A stretch of 64,000 nt of DNA from Nocardioides islandensis (GCF_015352455.1 NZ_JADKPN010000002.1:124001-188000); one strand, 5' to 3'. Shown: positions 27,692 to 36,688, numbered from the stretch's first letter. Numbers and translations: made by a program. Notes: a model not told the origin generated them from the sequence alone.

Positions 27692-29713
27692 GTGGTGGTG
27701 CTCGATCCGAGTGGACTGGTCTCCCGGCTGCCGGTCGGGGTCGTCACGGTCGACACGGCCGGCAGGGTGACGTTCGCCAATCCTCGGTTGACCGAGCTGG
27801 TCGGCGTCGACTCGGCGGTCGGTTATCACCTAGACGTCCTGCTCGGGCTCCCCGGGGCGTTCGCGGCCATCGCGGAGAAGGCCGCCGAGGCGTCGACGAC
27901 CCCGATCGAGCTGTCCTGCCGGCTGGCCTTCGGGCGTGAGGTCATGATGTCGGCCACCGGCCGGGTTCAGGACGACGGGTCGGTGCTGGCAGTCCTGGCC
28001 GATGACACCGCTCATCACTCGTCCCGTCGGTTGCACGACGAGCAGACCCAGGCACTTCGGCTGCTGGCGGAGTTCCCGGAGAAGAACCCGGGCCCGGTGG
28101 GACGCGTGAGCCGCGACGGCACCGTGGTGATGGCCAACGCAGCGGCGCGCACGTTCCTGGGCGAGCAGGAGATCCGCGGCCGGTCGTGGGTCGACCTCTG
28201 CCCGGGTATGACCTGGGACCTGTGGGAGCGCATCCTCGACAGTGGAGAGCGGATCACCCACGAGGCCGACCGGGGCGGCGTGTGCATCCTGTTCAGCCAT
28301 GTCGTGGCCGACGCCGGTGACCTGGTCTTCGTGTACGGCGCCGACGTCACGGCTCGCCGTGAGGACGAGCGGCTGCTCGCCCAGCAGGCCGCCCAGCTCG
28401 CGGAGGTGGCCCGTTTCCCAGAGATGAACCCCGGACCTGTGCTGCGGATGGGACCGGATGCCCGGGTATTGATGGCCAACGCCGCGGCCCGCAGGGTCTT
28501 CGGCGAGCACCTGATCGGAAAGAGCTGGCTCGACCTGTGCCCGGGCGCGGATACGGCCCTGTGGCAGGAGGTGGAGGCGGCCGAGGACGTCCGGTTCCAC
28601 GAGGCGCGCATCGGAGAGCGGTCGTTCGTGTTGGCCCACCGGTGGGACCCCCGCACTCAGCTGATGTTCGTGTTCGGCGCGGACGTGACGGCCCAGAAGG
28701 TGGCCGAGCGGGCCCTGCGCCAGAGCGAGCGCATGGCCACGCTCGGCACGCTCGCCGCCGGTATCGCCCACGAGCTCAACAACCCGGCCGCCGCCACCGG
28801 GCGAGCCGCCGATCAGCTCGCCACGGCGTTCGCCACGCTCGAGGAGGCCCACCTGCTCCTCGACCAGGCCGGTCTCTCCCCCGACGCCAGGGCCCTCCTG
28901 CACGACCTGCAACAGCGCGCCCAGGACCAGGCCGGTCGCCCGTCCGAGCTGTCCACCATGGAGAGGTCGGACCGAGAGGCGGACTTCGAGGACTGGCTCG
29001 ATGACCACGACGTGGCGGACGCCTGGTCGCTGGCCCCCGGACTGGTCGCCCAGGACCTGACCGTGGCGGACCTCGACACCTTGGAGAAGACGCTCGGACC
29101 GGGTCATCTCGCCGCGGCCCTGACCTGGTCGACGGCCGCGCACCGGGTGCACACCCTGGCGAACGAGATCGGCCAGGGATCGGGACGCATCTCCGAGATC
29201 GTCCAGGCGATGAAGAGCTACTCCTACCTCGGGCAGGCGCCCGTGCAGGCTGTCGACGTGCACGAAGCACTCGACAGCACCCTGGTCATCCTGCGCAACA
29301 AGCTCAAGACGGGGGTCGACGTCCGCCGGGAGTACGAGCCGAACCTGCCGGCCATCGCGGCGTACGGCTCGGAGCTCAACCAGGTCTGGACCAACCTGCT
29401 CGACAACGCGGCCGACGCGATGGGTGGCCACGGCACGATCGTCATCCGGACGCGCGGCGACGGCGACCACGTCGTCGTGGAGATCGAGGACGACGGCCCG
29501 GGCGTGCCCGAGGAGATCCAGCACCAGGTGTTCGACCCGTTCTTCACCACGAAGGAGCCCGGTAAGGGCACCGGCCTGGGGCTGTCGACGTCGTACTCGA
29601 TCGTCACGGAGAAGCACCACGGTTCGATGACCCTGAACTCGCGGCCAGGGTTCACCACCTTCTCGGTCCGGCTCCCGATCGACGCACCAAGCCAGGAGGT
29701 GACAGACGCATGA
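27692..29713 (+). CDS. PAS-domain sensor histidine kinase
   Basis: This 673-residue cytoplasmic kinase has an N-terminal PAS (residues 1-110), two near-identical PAS modules joined by EFPEKNPGPVGRVSRDG and RFPEMNPGPVLRMGPDA, the phosphate-accepting H360 in HELNNP, and an ATPase with NQVWTNLLDNAADAM (about 563), DDGPGVP, FDPFFTTK and GTGLGL. There are no membrane segments, so it senses a cytoplasmic or diffusible signal. It overlaps the response regulator gene by 4 bp, and the two form one two-component system. Confidence 0.92.
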   Translation: MVVLDPSGLVSRLPVGVVTVDTAGRVTFANPRLTELVGVDSAVGYHLDVLLGLPGAFAAIAEKAAEASTTPIELSCRLAFGREVMMSATGRVQDDGSVLAVLADDTAHHSSRRLHDEQTQALRLLAEFPEKNPGPVGRVSRDGTVVMANAAARTFLGEQEIRGRSWVDLCPGMTWDLWERILDSGERITHEADRGGVCILFSHVVADAGDLVFVYGADVTARREDERLLAQQAAQLAEVARFPEMNPGPVLRMGPDARVLMANAAARRVFGEHLIGKSWLDLCPGADTALWQEVEAAEDVRFHEARIGERSFVLAHRWDPRTQLMFVFGADVTAQKVAERALRQSERMATLGTLAAGIAHELNNPAAATGRAADQLATAFATLEEAHLLLDQAGLSPDARALLHDLQQRAQDQAGRPSELSTMERSDREADFEDWLDDHDVADAWSLAPGLVAQDLTVADLDTLEKTLGPGHLAAALTWSTAAHRVHTLANEIGQGSGRISEIVQAMKSYSYLGQAPVQAVDVHEALDSTLVILRNKLKTGVDVRREYEPNLPAIAAYGSELNQVWTNLLDNAADAMGGHGTIVIRTRGDGDHVVVEIEDDGPGVPEEIQHQVFDPFFTTKEPGKGTGLGLSTSYSIVTEKHHGSMTLNSRPGFTTFSVRLPIDAPSQEVTDA

Positions 29714-31362
29714 AGAAGCCGGTGATCCTCAGCGTCGACGACGACCCCGAGGTGCTCGCCGCCGTGGAGCGCGACCTGCGCGACCACTTCCGCGGTGACT
29801 ACCGCATCCTCACGGCGGCTTCGGGCGCGCAGGGACTCGAGGCCGCGCGCGAGCTCAAGCAACGCGGCACCGCGGTAGCGCTGTTCCTCGTCGACGAGCG
29901 GATGCCTCAGATGAGTGGGACCGAGCTGCTCGCCGAGGTCGGCCCACTGCACCCCGACGCCCGCAAGGTTCTGCTCACGGCGTACGCCGACACAGAAGCC
30001 GCGATCCGCGGTATCAACGACGTCGGCCTGGACCACTACTTGATGAAACCGTGGGACCCGCCCGAGGTGCGGCTGTGGCCGGTGCTCGATGACCTGCTGT
30101 CCGACTGGACCGCGACCGTGCGGCTGCCCTACGACGGGATCCGCGTCGCGGGCGCGACATGGTCGCCGCAGAGCTTTGCCACCAAGCAGTGGCTGGCCCG
30201 CAACGGCGTGCCCTACCAGTGGGTGGACATCGACTCCGACAGCTCCATGCGCGAACTGGTCGGTGACGACCCCGCACTGCCCGTCGTGCTGCTCCCGGAC
30301 GGCACGTCGCTGTCCGCGCCGACGACCGCCGAGCTGGCCGAGCGCATCGGCCTCAGCACCCGGGCCACCAGGCCCTTCTACGACGTGGTCATCATCGGCG
30401 GCGGGCCGGCCGGCCTGGCCGCAGCCGTGTACGGCGCCTCCGAGGGCCTGAGCACCCTCATCGTCGAGCAGGACGCCCCGGGAGGCCAGGCCGGCACCAG
30501 CTCACGGATCGAGAACTACCTCGGCTTTCCCGCGGGGGTCTCCGGCGGCGACCTGGCCCGCCGGGCGACCACTCAGGCGCGCCGCTTCGGTGCCGAGCTA
30601 TTGACCGCGCAGACCGCCATCGGAATGCGCCGCGAGGATCCCTTCCGCGTGGTCTGCTTGTCCGACGGTTCCGAGGTATCGAGCCATGCGGTCGTCCTGG
30701 CTCAGGGTGTTGCGGTGCGCAGGCTCGAGGCGCCGGGCCTGGAGGAGCTGAGCGGCCGGGGCGTGTTCTACGGAGCGGCCATGACGGAGGCGGCGACCTA
30801 CCGCGACCGATCGGTCGTGGTCGTCGGCGGTGCCAACTCCGCCGGGCAGGGGGCCCTATTCTTCTCCCGCTACGCCAGCTCCGTCACGATCTTGCTCAGG
30901 GCCGACTCCCTCGCCAAGGGGATGTCGCGCTACCTCGTGGACCGGATCGAGGCGGCTCCCAATATCGAGGTGGTCACCGGCGCTGAGATCGCGGCCGTGA
31001 GCGGGGAGACGCACCTTGAGGAGCTTCTCGTGCGAGACCTAGCCACCCAGGCGACCCGCCGGCTCGACACCTCAGCCGTCTTCATCTTCGTCGGCAGCGC
31101 GCCCCACACCGATGCCGTCTCCGACCTCGTCGAGCTCGACGAGGAGGGCTACATCCTCACCGGGGCGGACCTGCCGAGCGGCTCTCATGGGCGGCCCCGG
31201 TCCTGGCCACTGGACCGTGACCCGTTCCCGTTCGAGACAAATGTGCCGGGCATCTTCGCCGTCGGCGACGTCCGGGCAGGCTCGGGCAAACGTGTCGCGG
31301 CGGCCGTCGGCGAGGGCTCGGGCTGCGTCGGTGTGATCCACCGCTACCTCGCGACGGTCTGA
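29710..31362 (+). CDS. Response regulator fused to glutaredoxin-like and thioredoxin-reductase-like domains, redox cysteines lost
   Basis: A 550-residue fusion. Residues 5-120 are a receiver domain (VDDD, phospho-acceptor D62 in LVDERMPQ, K113). Residues 142-215 are glutaredoxin-like, but the CPxC site reads SPQS (152-155). Residues 225-550 resemble thioredoxin reductase with FAD motif VIIGGGPAGLAAAVYG, NAD motif VVVVGGANSAGQ and FAVGDVRAGSGKRVAAAVGE. The CATC site is GAAM (355-358). So phosphorylation could control an NAD(P)H-oxidising flavoprotein without a disulfide relay; that is inference. It is coupled to the upstream kinase. Confidence 0.9.
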   Translation: MKKPVILSVDDDPEVLAAVERDLRDHFRGDYRILTAASGAQGLEAARELKQRGTAVALFLVDERMPQMSGTELLAEVGPLHPDARKVLLTAYADTEAAIRGINDVGLDHYLMKPWDPPEVRLWPVLDDLLSDWTATVRLPYDGIRVAGATWSPQSFATKQWLARNGVPYQWVDIDSDSSMRELVGDDPALPVVLLPDGTSLSAPTTAELAERIGLSTRATRPFYDVVIIGGGPAGLAAAVYGASEGLSTLIVEQDAPGGQAGTSSRIENYLGFPAGVSGGDLARRATTQARRFGAELLTAQTAIGMRREDPFRVVCLSDGSEVSSHAVVLAQGVAVRRLEAPGLEELSGRGVFYGAAMTEAATYRDRSVVVVGGANSAGQGALFFSRYASSVTILLRADSLAKGMSRYLVDRIEAAPNIEVVTGAEIAAVSGETHLEELLVRDLATQATRRLDTSAVFIFVGSAPHTDAVSDLVELDEEGYILTGADLPSGSHGRPRSWPLDRDPFPFETNVPGIFAVGDVRAGSGKRVAAAVGEGSGCVGVIHRYLATV

Positions 31363-31369
31363 GAGGCCC

Positions 31370-32599
31370 CTAGCAGGGCGGCCCTGCCGGAACATCGCCG
31401 GTGAGCTCGGCGCAACGGCGCTTGAGGAAGGAGATGTCAGTGTCGGTGCGTGCCAGAGCGGCTGCGCGGTGGTAGGCATCGGCTGCCTCGCGCGGCCGGC
31501 CAAGCCTTTCGAGGAGTGATCCACGCGCGGCATGGAGCAGGTGGAACCCGTCCAGCTCCTCGGCGACACCTTCGAGAAGCGCTAGGCCGGTCTCCGGCCC
31601 TTGGGTCTCGGCGACAGCGACTGCCCTGTTCAGCGCCACGACCGGTGTCGGCATGACTGCGATCAGCCGGTCGTAGAACCGAACGATCGCGGTCCAGTCC
31701 GTGTCCTCGTACCGGAGAGCGGCGCAGTGGAGCGCCTGGATCGCCGCCTGCAGCTGGAACGGCCCGAGCCGCTGTCGTCGCATGCAGGCGAGCACGAGCG
31801 CCTGTCCCTCGGAGATCAGGGCGGAATCCCAGAGCGACCGGTCCTGGTCTTTCAGAAGCACGACGTGGGCTCCGTCGCCGCGGGCCGGCATCCGTGCGTC
31901 GCTGAGGATGAAGAGGGCCAGGAGGCCCAACGATTCGGGCTCGTCGGGCATGAGCGACACGAGCACCCGGGTCAGCCTGACTGCCTCGGCTCTGAGGTGG
32001 CCGCGCCCGACGTCGTCGGCGCCGGCGTTGTAGATCAGGTACAGCACCGAGAGCACCGCACGGAGCCGATCCGGCAGCTCGGATTGGTCGGGCACTTGGT
32101 AGGGGATGTGGGCCGCCTTGATCTTGTACTTGGCGCGTACCAGGCGCTTGGCCATGGTGTCCTCGCTGACCAGGAACGCTGAGGCCACCTCGGCAGGGGT
32201 GAGTCCCCCGATCAGGCGCAACGTGAGCGCCACTTGGTGTTCGACGCGGATGGCGGGGTGGCAACAGGTGAAGATGAGTCGCAGCTGGTCGTCGTGCATG
32301 GGCTCTGGATCCTCCGGGCCGGCGCTGGTCTCGGCGCGTAGCCGATCGGCGGCGATCTGCTCGGTCAGCTCGCGTCCTCGCCGGCTGCGCCGGACGGCGT
32401 CGATTGCCCGGTTCCGTGCGGTGGTGACGATCCAGCCGACTGGGTTGTCCGGGACGCCGTCCTGGGGCCACCGATGTACGGCGGCAGTGAAGGCGTCCTG
32501 AACGGCGTCCTCGGCGAGCGTGATGTCACCGAACAGCCGGATCAGCGTCGCCACAGCGGGGCCGTGCGCCTCGCGGAACGCACGCTCGACGTCGTCCAT
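31370..32599 (-). CDS. ECF42-type RNA polymerase sigma factor with C-terminal extension
   Basis: A 409-residue sigma factor: region 2 (ITLAEDAVQDAFTAAVHRWP then VGWIVTTARNRAIDAVRR), region 4 (LIGGLTPAEVASAFLVSEDT then MAKRLVRAKYKIKAAHIPY), and a 220-residue TPR-like extension with LYLIYNAGAD and RAAALARTDTDISFLKRR. This architecture and the upstream YCII/DGPF gene define the ECF42 group, which uses its extension instead of an anti-sigma factor. The ATG at 32599 follows the YCII stop by 12 bp. Confidence 0.93.
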   Translation of the reverse strand: MDDVERAFREAHGPAVATLIRLFGDITLAEDAVQDAFTAAVHRWPQDGVPDNPVGWIVTTARNRAIDAVRRSRRGRELTEQIAADRLRAETSAGPEDPEPMHDDQLRLIFTCCHPAIRVEHQVALTLRLIGGLTPAEVASAFLVSEDTMAKRLVRAKYKIKAAHIPYQVPDQSELPDRLRAVLSVLYLIYNAGADDVGRGHLRAEAVRLTRVLVSLMPDEPESLGLLALFILSDARMPARGDGAHVVLLKDQDRSLWDSALISEGQALVLACMRRQRLGPFQLQAAIQALHCAALRYEDTDWTAIVRFYDRLIAVMPTPVVALNRAVAVAETQGPETGLALLEGVAEELDGFHLLHAARGSLLERLGRPREAADAYHRAAALARTDTDISFLKRRCAELTGDVPAGPPC

Positions 32600-32610
32600 C
32601 GACCACTGCC

Positions 32611-32997
32611 TCAGCGGCCGGGCGCATCCTGGAGGCGCCCGGTGGCGCGGAAGGGCCGCACCTCGATGTCGTGGTTGATCGCCTCGACGACCTTCCCCGC
32701 CCACGCCAGCGCCTCGTCGAGGTTGTCGGCGTTGATGATGTAGAAACCGCCGATGTGCTCCTTGGCCTCCACGAAGGGCCCGTCGGTGGTCACCTTGTCG
32801 AGGCCGGTTCCACCTCGGACCACGGTGGCCGCGTCCGGACCGTGCAGCGCGCCCCCGAACTCGAACGCCCCGGCGCGGTCCATCTCCTCCTCCAGGGCGA
32901 TCACCCGGCCCATGAAGGCTTGCATCTCCTCGGGGGTGGCCGGCGCCCCGGCCCCGTCACCCTCGACGTCGTAGACCGACAGCAGGTACTGATTCAT
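32611..32997 (-). CDS. YCII/DGPF-domain protein
   Basis: A 128-residue protein with MNQYLLSVYDVEGDG, LDKVTTDGPFVEAKEHIGGF (the DGPF motif) and ADNLDEALAWA. Proteins of this type accompany ECF42 sigma factors. The ATG at 32997 has GAGGAG upstream. It precedes the sigma gene on the same strand, and the pair is probably one operon. The fold is YCII-like; a catalytic role has not been shown. Confidence 0.92.
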   Translation of the reverse strand: MNQYLLSVYDVEGDGAGAPATPEEMQAFMGRVIALEEEMDRAGAFEFGGALHGPDAATVVRGGTGLDKVTTDGPFVEAKEHIGGFYIINADNLDEALAWAGKVVEAINHDIEVRPFRATGRLQDAPGR

Positions 32998-33118
32998 CCG
33001 GACTCCTCGTTTACGCGGGGCCATCCCGCTCCTTACCTATTGACGAACGCCACTGGCTGATCAGGACAGTCTGGGAAGGGGCCTCAGTATTGTCCCCGCC
33101 CGCGTCTACGCTCCGAGC

Positions 33119-33907
33119 ATGAACCGCATCGACCGCCTCTACGCCCTGGTCGAGGAACTCCGGGCGGCAGGACCCAGGGGCCGGACGGCGCGCCAGCTGG
33201 CCGAGCACTTCGAGCTGAGCGTCAGGACCATCGAGCGCGACCTGAGCGCATTGGGGCAGGCCGGCGTACCCTTCGCGACGAAACAGGGGCGCACCGGGGG
33301 CTACACGCTCGACCGCTCGATGAGCCTGCCGCCGCTCAACTTCACGCCGCGCGAGGCGGCGGCCGTCGCCGTGGCGCTGAGCCGCAGCGAGCACGTGCTG
33401 TTCACGCGGGACGCCCGCAGCGCCCTGCAGAAGATCGTGGCCGCGATGCCCGAACGAGCGCTCGAGGAGGCGCGCGCGACGGCCGAGAAGGTCAGGCTTC
33501 TCGTCCAACCCACGCCCGACCCCGATGCCGAGATCGCCGAGACAATCTGGCGAGCCGTGCGCGACAACCAGGTGCTGCGGATCAGCTACATCGACGTCGG
33601 CGGCCTCGAGACCGAGCGCGAGGTCGAGCCGCAGCACGTCGTGGTCGGACCCAACGGCTCCTACCTCACCGCCTGGTGCCACCTAAGAGAAGACGACCGA
33701 GTGTTCCGCCTGGATCGCATCACCCGAGCCGAGCGGACGCCGTCGCTGCCGCGCCCCCATCGCGTCGCCCCGGAGCCGATCGTCGACGGCCACCAGACGA
33801 AGCTGCCGGAGTCGGCGCTGCGCGCCGAAAATCTCCCGACGAACTCCGACATAGGGCTGTCGCGAGACCCCGAGACGGTTGGTGCGTCCCGCCGCCCCGG
33901 CGGGTGA
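33119..33907 (+). CDS. WYL-domain transcriptional regulator (YafY-type)
   Basis: A 262-residue regulator with an N-terminal winged helix (MNRIDRLYALVEELRAAGPR, then LSVRTIERDLSALGQAG) and a WYL ligand domain (VLRISYIDVGG, then LTAWCHLREDDRVFRLDRIT). The PxxGSYLTAW pattern is the WYL core, here as YLTAWC. It is divergent from the YCII-ECF42 operon across 121 bp and leads into the VOC/TfoX pair, so it may control either side. Confidence 0.9.
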   Translation: MNRIDRLYALVEELRAAGPRGRTARQLAEHFELSVRTIERDLSALGQAGVPFATKQGRTGGYTLDRSMSLPPLNFTPREAAAVAVALSRSEHVLFTRDARSALQKIVAAMPERALEEARATAEKVRLLVQPTPDPDAEIAETIWRAVRDNQVLRISYIDVGGLETEREVEPQHVVVGPNGSYLTAWCHLREDDRVFRLDRITRAERTPSLPRPHRVAPEPIVDGHQTKLPESALRAENLPTNSDIGLSRDPETVGASRRPGG

Positions 33908-33931
33908 TCGACCAGCAGAAAGGAGACACCG

Positions 33932-34321
33932 ATGACCAACCCCGCTCCCGGCACCCTGGCCTGGTTCGAGGTCGCTACCAGCGATCCCGACGGTGCCGAG
34001 AAGTTCTACGGCAGCCTCTTCGACTGGACCTTCGACGCCGACGGCCCAGCCGCCTCCGGCGGCATGGACTACCGCAACATCAAGTCCTCCGGCGCCGACC
34101 AACCGATGGGCGGCATCTTCGGCACCGGCGGGCAGGTGCCCGACCACGCCGTGTTCTACATCCTCGTCGCCGACGTGGAGGCGACCTGCGCCGACGCCGA
34201 GCAGCTCGGCGGCTCGGTGGTCAGCAAGCACCTCGACCCCGGCCCGGGCGCCCCGACCTTCGCCTACCTGCGCGACCCGTCGGGCAACCAGTTCGGCGTC
34301 TTCACCCCGCCGGCCGCCTGA
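33932..34321 (+). CDS. VOC family protein
   Basis: A 129-residue single-module VOC protein: LAWFEVATSDPDGAEKFYGS then LFDWTF, and FYILVADVEATCADAEQLGG with the DPSGNQFGVF ending. These are typical of the 27-kDa-antigen/glyoxalase-like group. Substrate unknown. It lies 24 bp after the WYL regulator and its stop overlaps the next start by one base. Confidence 0.9.
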   Translation: MTNPAPGTLAWFEVATSDPDGAEKFYGSLFDWTFDADGPAASGGMDYRNIKSSGADQPMGGIFGTGGQVPDHAVFYILVADVEATCADAEQLGGSVVSKHLDPGPGAPTFAYLRDPSGNQFGVFTPPAA

Positions 34322-34701
34322 TGGCGCCTGACGCGAAGGGCTCGTCCTCGTCGGAGCCGTCCGACGGGGACCGCTCCGACGGGGCCCGCGGCCTCTACGA
34401 CGAGCTCACCGAGGACCTGCTCTACGACCCGGCCATCGGCCGGGCCACGATGATGGGCTACCCCTGCGTGCGGCTGGCCGGGAAATTCCTGGCCTCCTAC
34501 GACGACAAGGTCGGCCGCCTGGTCGTGAAGTTGCCCCGCGAGCGGGTCACCGAGCTCATCGAGGACGGTCACGGCGACCCGTTCGCCCCCGCCGGCAGGA
34601 CCTTCCGCGAGTGGGTGTCTATCCCCACCACCGACCGAGCTCTGTGGCAGACCCTGCTCGCCGAGGCCGTCGACTTCGCACGGCAGGCGCTGCCCAGGTA
34701 G
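34321..34701 (+). CDS. TfoX/YjbR-like protein
   Basis: A 126-residue protein with a 25-residue disordered Ser/Asp start and then YDELTEDLLYDPAIGRATMM, GYPCVRLAGKFLASY, VVKLPRERVTELIEDGHGDP and FREWVSIPTTD. This matches the TfoX N-terminal/MmcQ-YjbR fold. The function of these single-domain proteins is unknown. The ATG overlaps the VOC stop (TGATG), so the two are co-translated. Confidence 0.75.
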   Translation: MAPDAKGSSSSEPSDGDRSDGARGLYDELTEDLLYDPAIGRATMMGYPCVRLAGKFLASYDDKVGRLVVKLPRERVTELIEDGHGDPFAPAGRTFREWVSIPTTDRALWQTLLAEAVDFARQALPR

Positions 34702-34751
34702 CGCCGGGTCGCTTTCAGCCACCTCCCCCGACCCCCCGGGTCACTCTGGCG

Positions 34752-34907
34752 TCAGGCCTCGCTCACCTGCAGTGATCCACCGCGTCCCACGAAGGGGTGG
34801 TTACGCACGAGCTCGGCTGCGGCCCCGAGGTCGTCGGCCTGGAGGATCGAGTAGCCCCCGGCCGTGCCGGTCTCCGTCCCGTCCACGACACCGGCGACAC
34901 GAGGGCG
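34752..34907 (-). pseudogene. Remnant of a YCII-domain protein (C-terminal third)
   Basis: Read on the minus strand, VVDGTETGTAGGYSILQADD then LGAAAELVRNHPFVGRGGSL and QVSEA before a TGA match the end of YCII/DGPF proteins (xxGGYSxxEADDxxxAxELxxxHP). The DGPF itself reads DGTE. The N-terminal two thirds are missing; upstream DNA runs directly into the SRPBCC gene. It may be left from an earlier ECF42-YCII unit or a duplication of the gene at 32611. Confidence 0.6.
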
Positions 34908-34925
34908 AACAGCCGCCGGCTGATG

Positions 34926-35378
34926 TCAGGTAGAGGGCTGATCCAGCTCGAGGATTGCCTTGAGGTTTGCCAGGTCCTTGCGGTTCGCACGCCGCATCGC
35001 CGCCGACATGATTGGCGCGGCAACAGTGGAGAACCCGGCGGGTTCGCCGGCGTTGCGCAGCGTCATCCGGGTCGCGGTCGGCGACTGGGCGGCCCAGGTG
35101 TACGTGGTCTCCATCGGGAAGGGCCCTTCCTGGGTGCGCATCACCAGCCGCTTGGCGGGATTGAACTCGACGATCTCGTAGGTATACGCGAGCCGCCTGC
35201 CGAGGAACTGGGCGACGAACGCGACCAGGCTCCCCTGCTGGACCGGCGGCGAGGTCTTCCACTCGACCGACTTGATGTTGGCGTACCACCTGGGCGCGTT
35301 GTCGGGGTCGGCCGCGTAGGCCGACACCTCGCTGACGGGCCGGTCGATGACGATCTCGGTGGTCACGTCGACCTTCAC
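34926..35378 (-). CDS. SRPBCC family protein
   Basis: A 150-residue START-like protein: VTTEIVIDRPVSEVSAYAAD, WYANIKSVEWKTSPPVQQGS, LVMRTQEGPFPMETTYTW and a last helix KDLANLKAILELDQPS. It is a close paralogue of the protein at 24528. It probably binds a small hydrophobic molecule. It lies 25 bp downstream of another SRPBCC gene on the same strand, so they are likely co-expressed. Confidence 0.88.
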   Translation of the reverse strand: MKVDVTTEIVIDRPVSEVSAYAADPDNAPRWYANIKSVEWKTSPPVQQGSLVAFVAQFLGRRLAYTYEIVEFNPAKRLVMRTQEGPFPMETTYTWAAQSPTATRMTLRNAGEPAGFSTVAAPIMSAAMRRANRKDLANLKAILELDQPST

Positions 35379-35403
35379 GATGCTGCTCCTTCCTCGGTGA
35401 CCG

Positions 35404-35829
35404 TCAGCCGAGGGCCGGGCCCGGGGTTCCGCCCTCGGCGTGGGACTTGATGGTCTGCTGGATCAGCGCCCAGGTCTGGCTGGTGAAGGCCAGGTCGGTC
35501 TCGGGGTAGCCGTCCTCGAAGTCGCGGTGGCGGAAGAGCAGGTTGGTGCCGCTCTCGGCGCGGAGCGCGGGACCGAGCTCCCACTCGAAGACCGAGCCGT
35601 TCCAGAACGGGAAGCCGGACTCGACGGTGTAGCGGACGCTCTTGCCGTCGACGACCTCCACGGTGCAGTCCAGGTCAACCGGGGCCATGGCGAACCCGAA
35701 CCGCGCCTTGCCGTCGGCGACGTCGCAGTTCGACGTCCAGACCGAGCGCATGCCCTCGGTCGTGCTCAGGATCTCGACGAGCTTGTCAGCCTCAGCGTCG
35801 ATGTCCAGCGCCAGGATCGTGGTGTCCAT
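35404..35829 (-). CDS. SRPBCC family protein
   Basis: A 141-residue protein with MDTTILALDIDAEADKLVEI, then MRSVWTSNCDV, VRYTVESGFPFWNGSVFEWE and FTSQTWALIQQTIKSHAEGG. The strands and C-terminal helix fit a divergent AHSA1/START fold. It is divergent from the ArsR gene at 35934; the 104-bp gap holds a perfect palindrome expected to control both sides. Confidence 0.8.
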   Translation of the reverse strand: MDTTILALDIDAEADKLVEILSTTEGMRSVWTSNCDVADGKARFGFAMAPVDLDCTVEVVDGKSVRYTVESGFPFWNGSVFEWELGPALRAESGTNLLFRHRDFEDGYPETDLAFTSQTWALIQQTIKSHAEGGTPGPALG

Positions 35830-35875
35830 GGGTGTCTCTTCTTTCTCTTATGCGACCCGCTGTCGCAGGTCGTTG

Positions 35876-35893
35876 TTTAAGTGGTGACTTAAA
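35876..35893. promoter_or_regulatory. Predicted ArsR operator TTTAAGT-N4-ACTTAAA
   Basis: A perfect 7-bp inverted repeat with a GGTG spacer lies in the AT-rich centre of the divergent gap between the SRPBCC gene (minus) and the ArsR gene (plus). ArsR-family repressors bind such short palindromes, usually overlapping their own promoter. Confidence 0.7.
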
Positions 35894-35933
35894 TATAAAC
35901 TGGGGGACGACGAAACCCACCGACAAGGCAGCA

Positions 35934-36245
35934 ATGGACCCGCTCAAGGTGATCGCCGTGGAACGGCGCCGCCAGATCCTCGAACTGGTCTGGCGCGACG
36001 AGCTCTCCGCAGGTGACATCGCGGCCCGCTTCGAGGTGTCCTGGCCGGCGATCTCTCAGCACCTGGGTGTACTCAAGGCGGCCGGGTTCGTGACCGAACG
36101 CCGCGAGGGACGATCGCGTCTGTACCGTGCCAACCCCGAGGCGATGGGCCACCTGCGTGCCGTCATCGAAGCCACGTGGCAGAGCCGGCTCGACGACCTG
36201 AAAGCCGTCGTCGAGGCAGATCCGCGCAACCAGGAGGATCAGTGA
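35934..36245 (+). CDS. ArsR-family transcriptional regulator
   Basis: A 103-residue winged-helix repressor: MDPLKVIAVERRRQILELVW, then LSAGDIAARFEVSWPAISQH and LGVLKAAGFVTERREGRSRL. It has no cysteine pair for metal binding, so it belongs to the ArsR group that pairs with SRPBCC (AHSA1) proteins. The GTG of the next gene overlaps its stop by 4 bp. The palindrome at 35876 is the likely autoregulatory site. Confidence 0.93.
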   Translation: MDPLKVIAVERRRQILELVWRDELSAGDIAARFEVSWPAISQHLGVLKAAGFVTERREGRSRLYRANPEAMGHLRAVIEATWQSRLDDLKAVVEADPRNQEDQ

Positions 36246-36688
36246 ACACAGCCCCGCTCGAGGTCACCACGCACATCGCCGCGCCACCAGAGAAGGTGTG
36301 GCCATACTTCACCGACCCGGCCCGGTACGCGCTGTGGATGGGCACCGAGGTCACCCTCTCCCCCGCTGCGGGCGGCGTCTACAGGGTGCACATGCGCGAG
36401 GGCATCGAGGCACACGGCGAGTTCGTCGAACTCGACCCGCCCCGGCGCCTGGTCTTCACCTGGGGATGGCAGGACCACCCGGTCGTCCCGCCGGGCTCGA
36501 CCACCGTCGAGGTCACCCTCGAGGCCACCGAGGATGGCACCCTCGTGCGGCTCACCCACCGCGGGCTCCCCGACCCCGAGTTCGTGGCCCACCACCGCGA
36601 GGGCTGGGAGAGCTACCTTCATCGGCTCGCGATCGTCGCGACAGGAGGCGACCCCGGCCCCGACCCGAACGCCAACATGACTCTCTAG
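36242..36688 (+). CDS. SRPBCC (AHSA1-type) protein
   Basis: A 148-residue protein: LEVTTHIAAPPEKVWPYFTD, then PARYALWMGTEVTLSPAAGG, FTWGWQDHPVVPPGSTTVEV and HHREGWESYLHRLAIVATGG. It is a classic AHSA1 partner of ArsR regulators, and is strongly similar to the protein at 36974. It starts with GTG inside the end of the ArsR gene. Ligand unknown. Confidence 0.92.
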   Translation: MNTAPLEVTTHIAAPPEKVWPYFTDPARYALWMGTEVTLSPAAGGVYRVHMREGIEAHGEFVELDPPRRLVFTWGWQDHPVVPPGSTTVEVTLEATEDGTLVRLTHRGLPDPEFVAHHREGWESYLHRLAIVATGGDPGPDPNANMTL

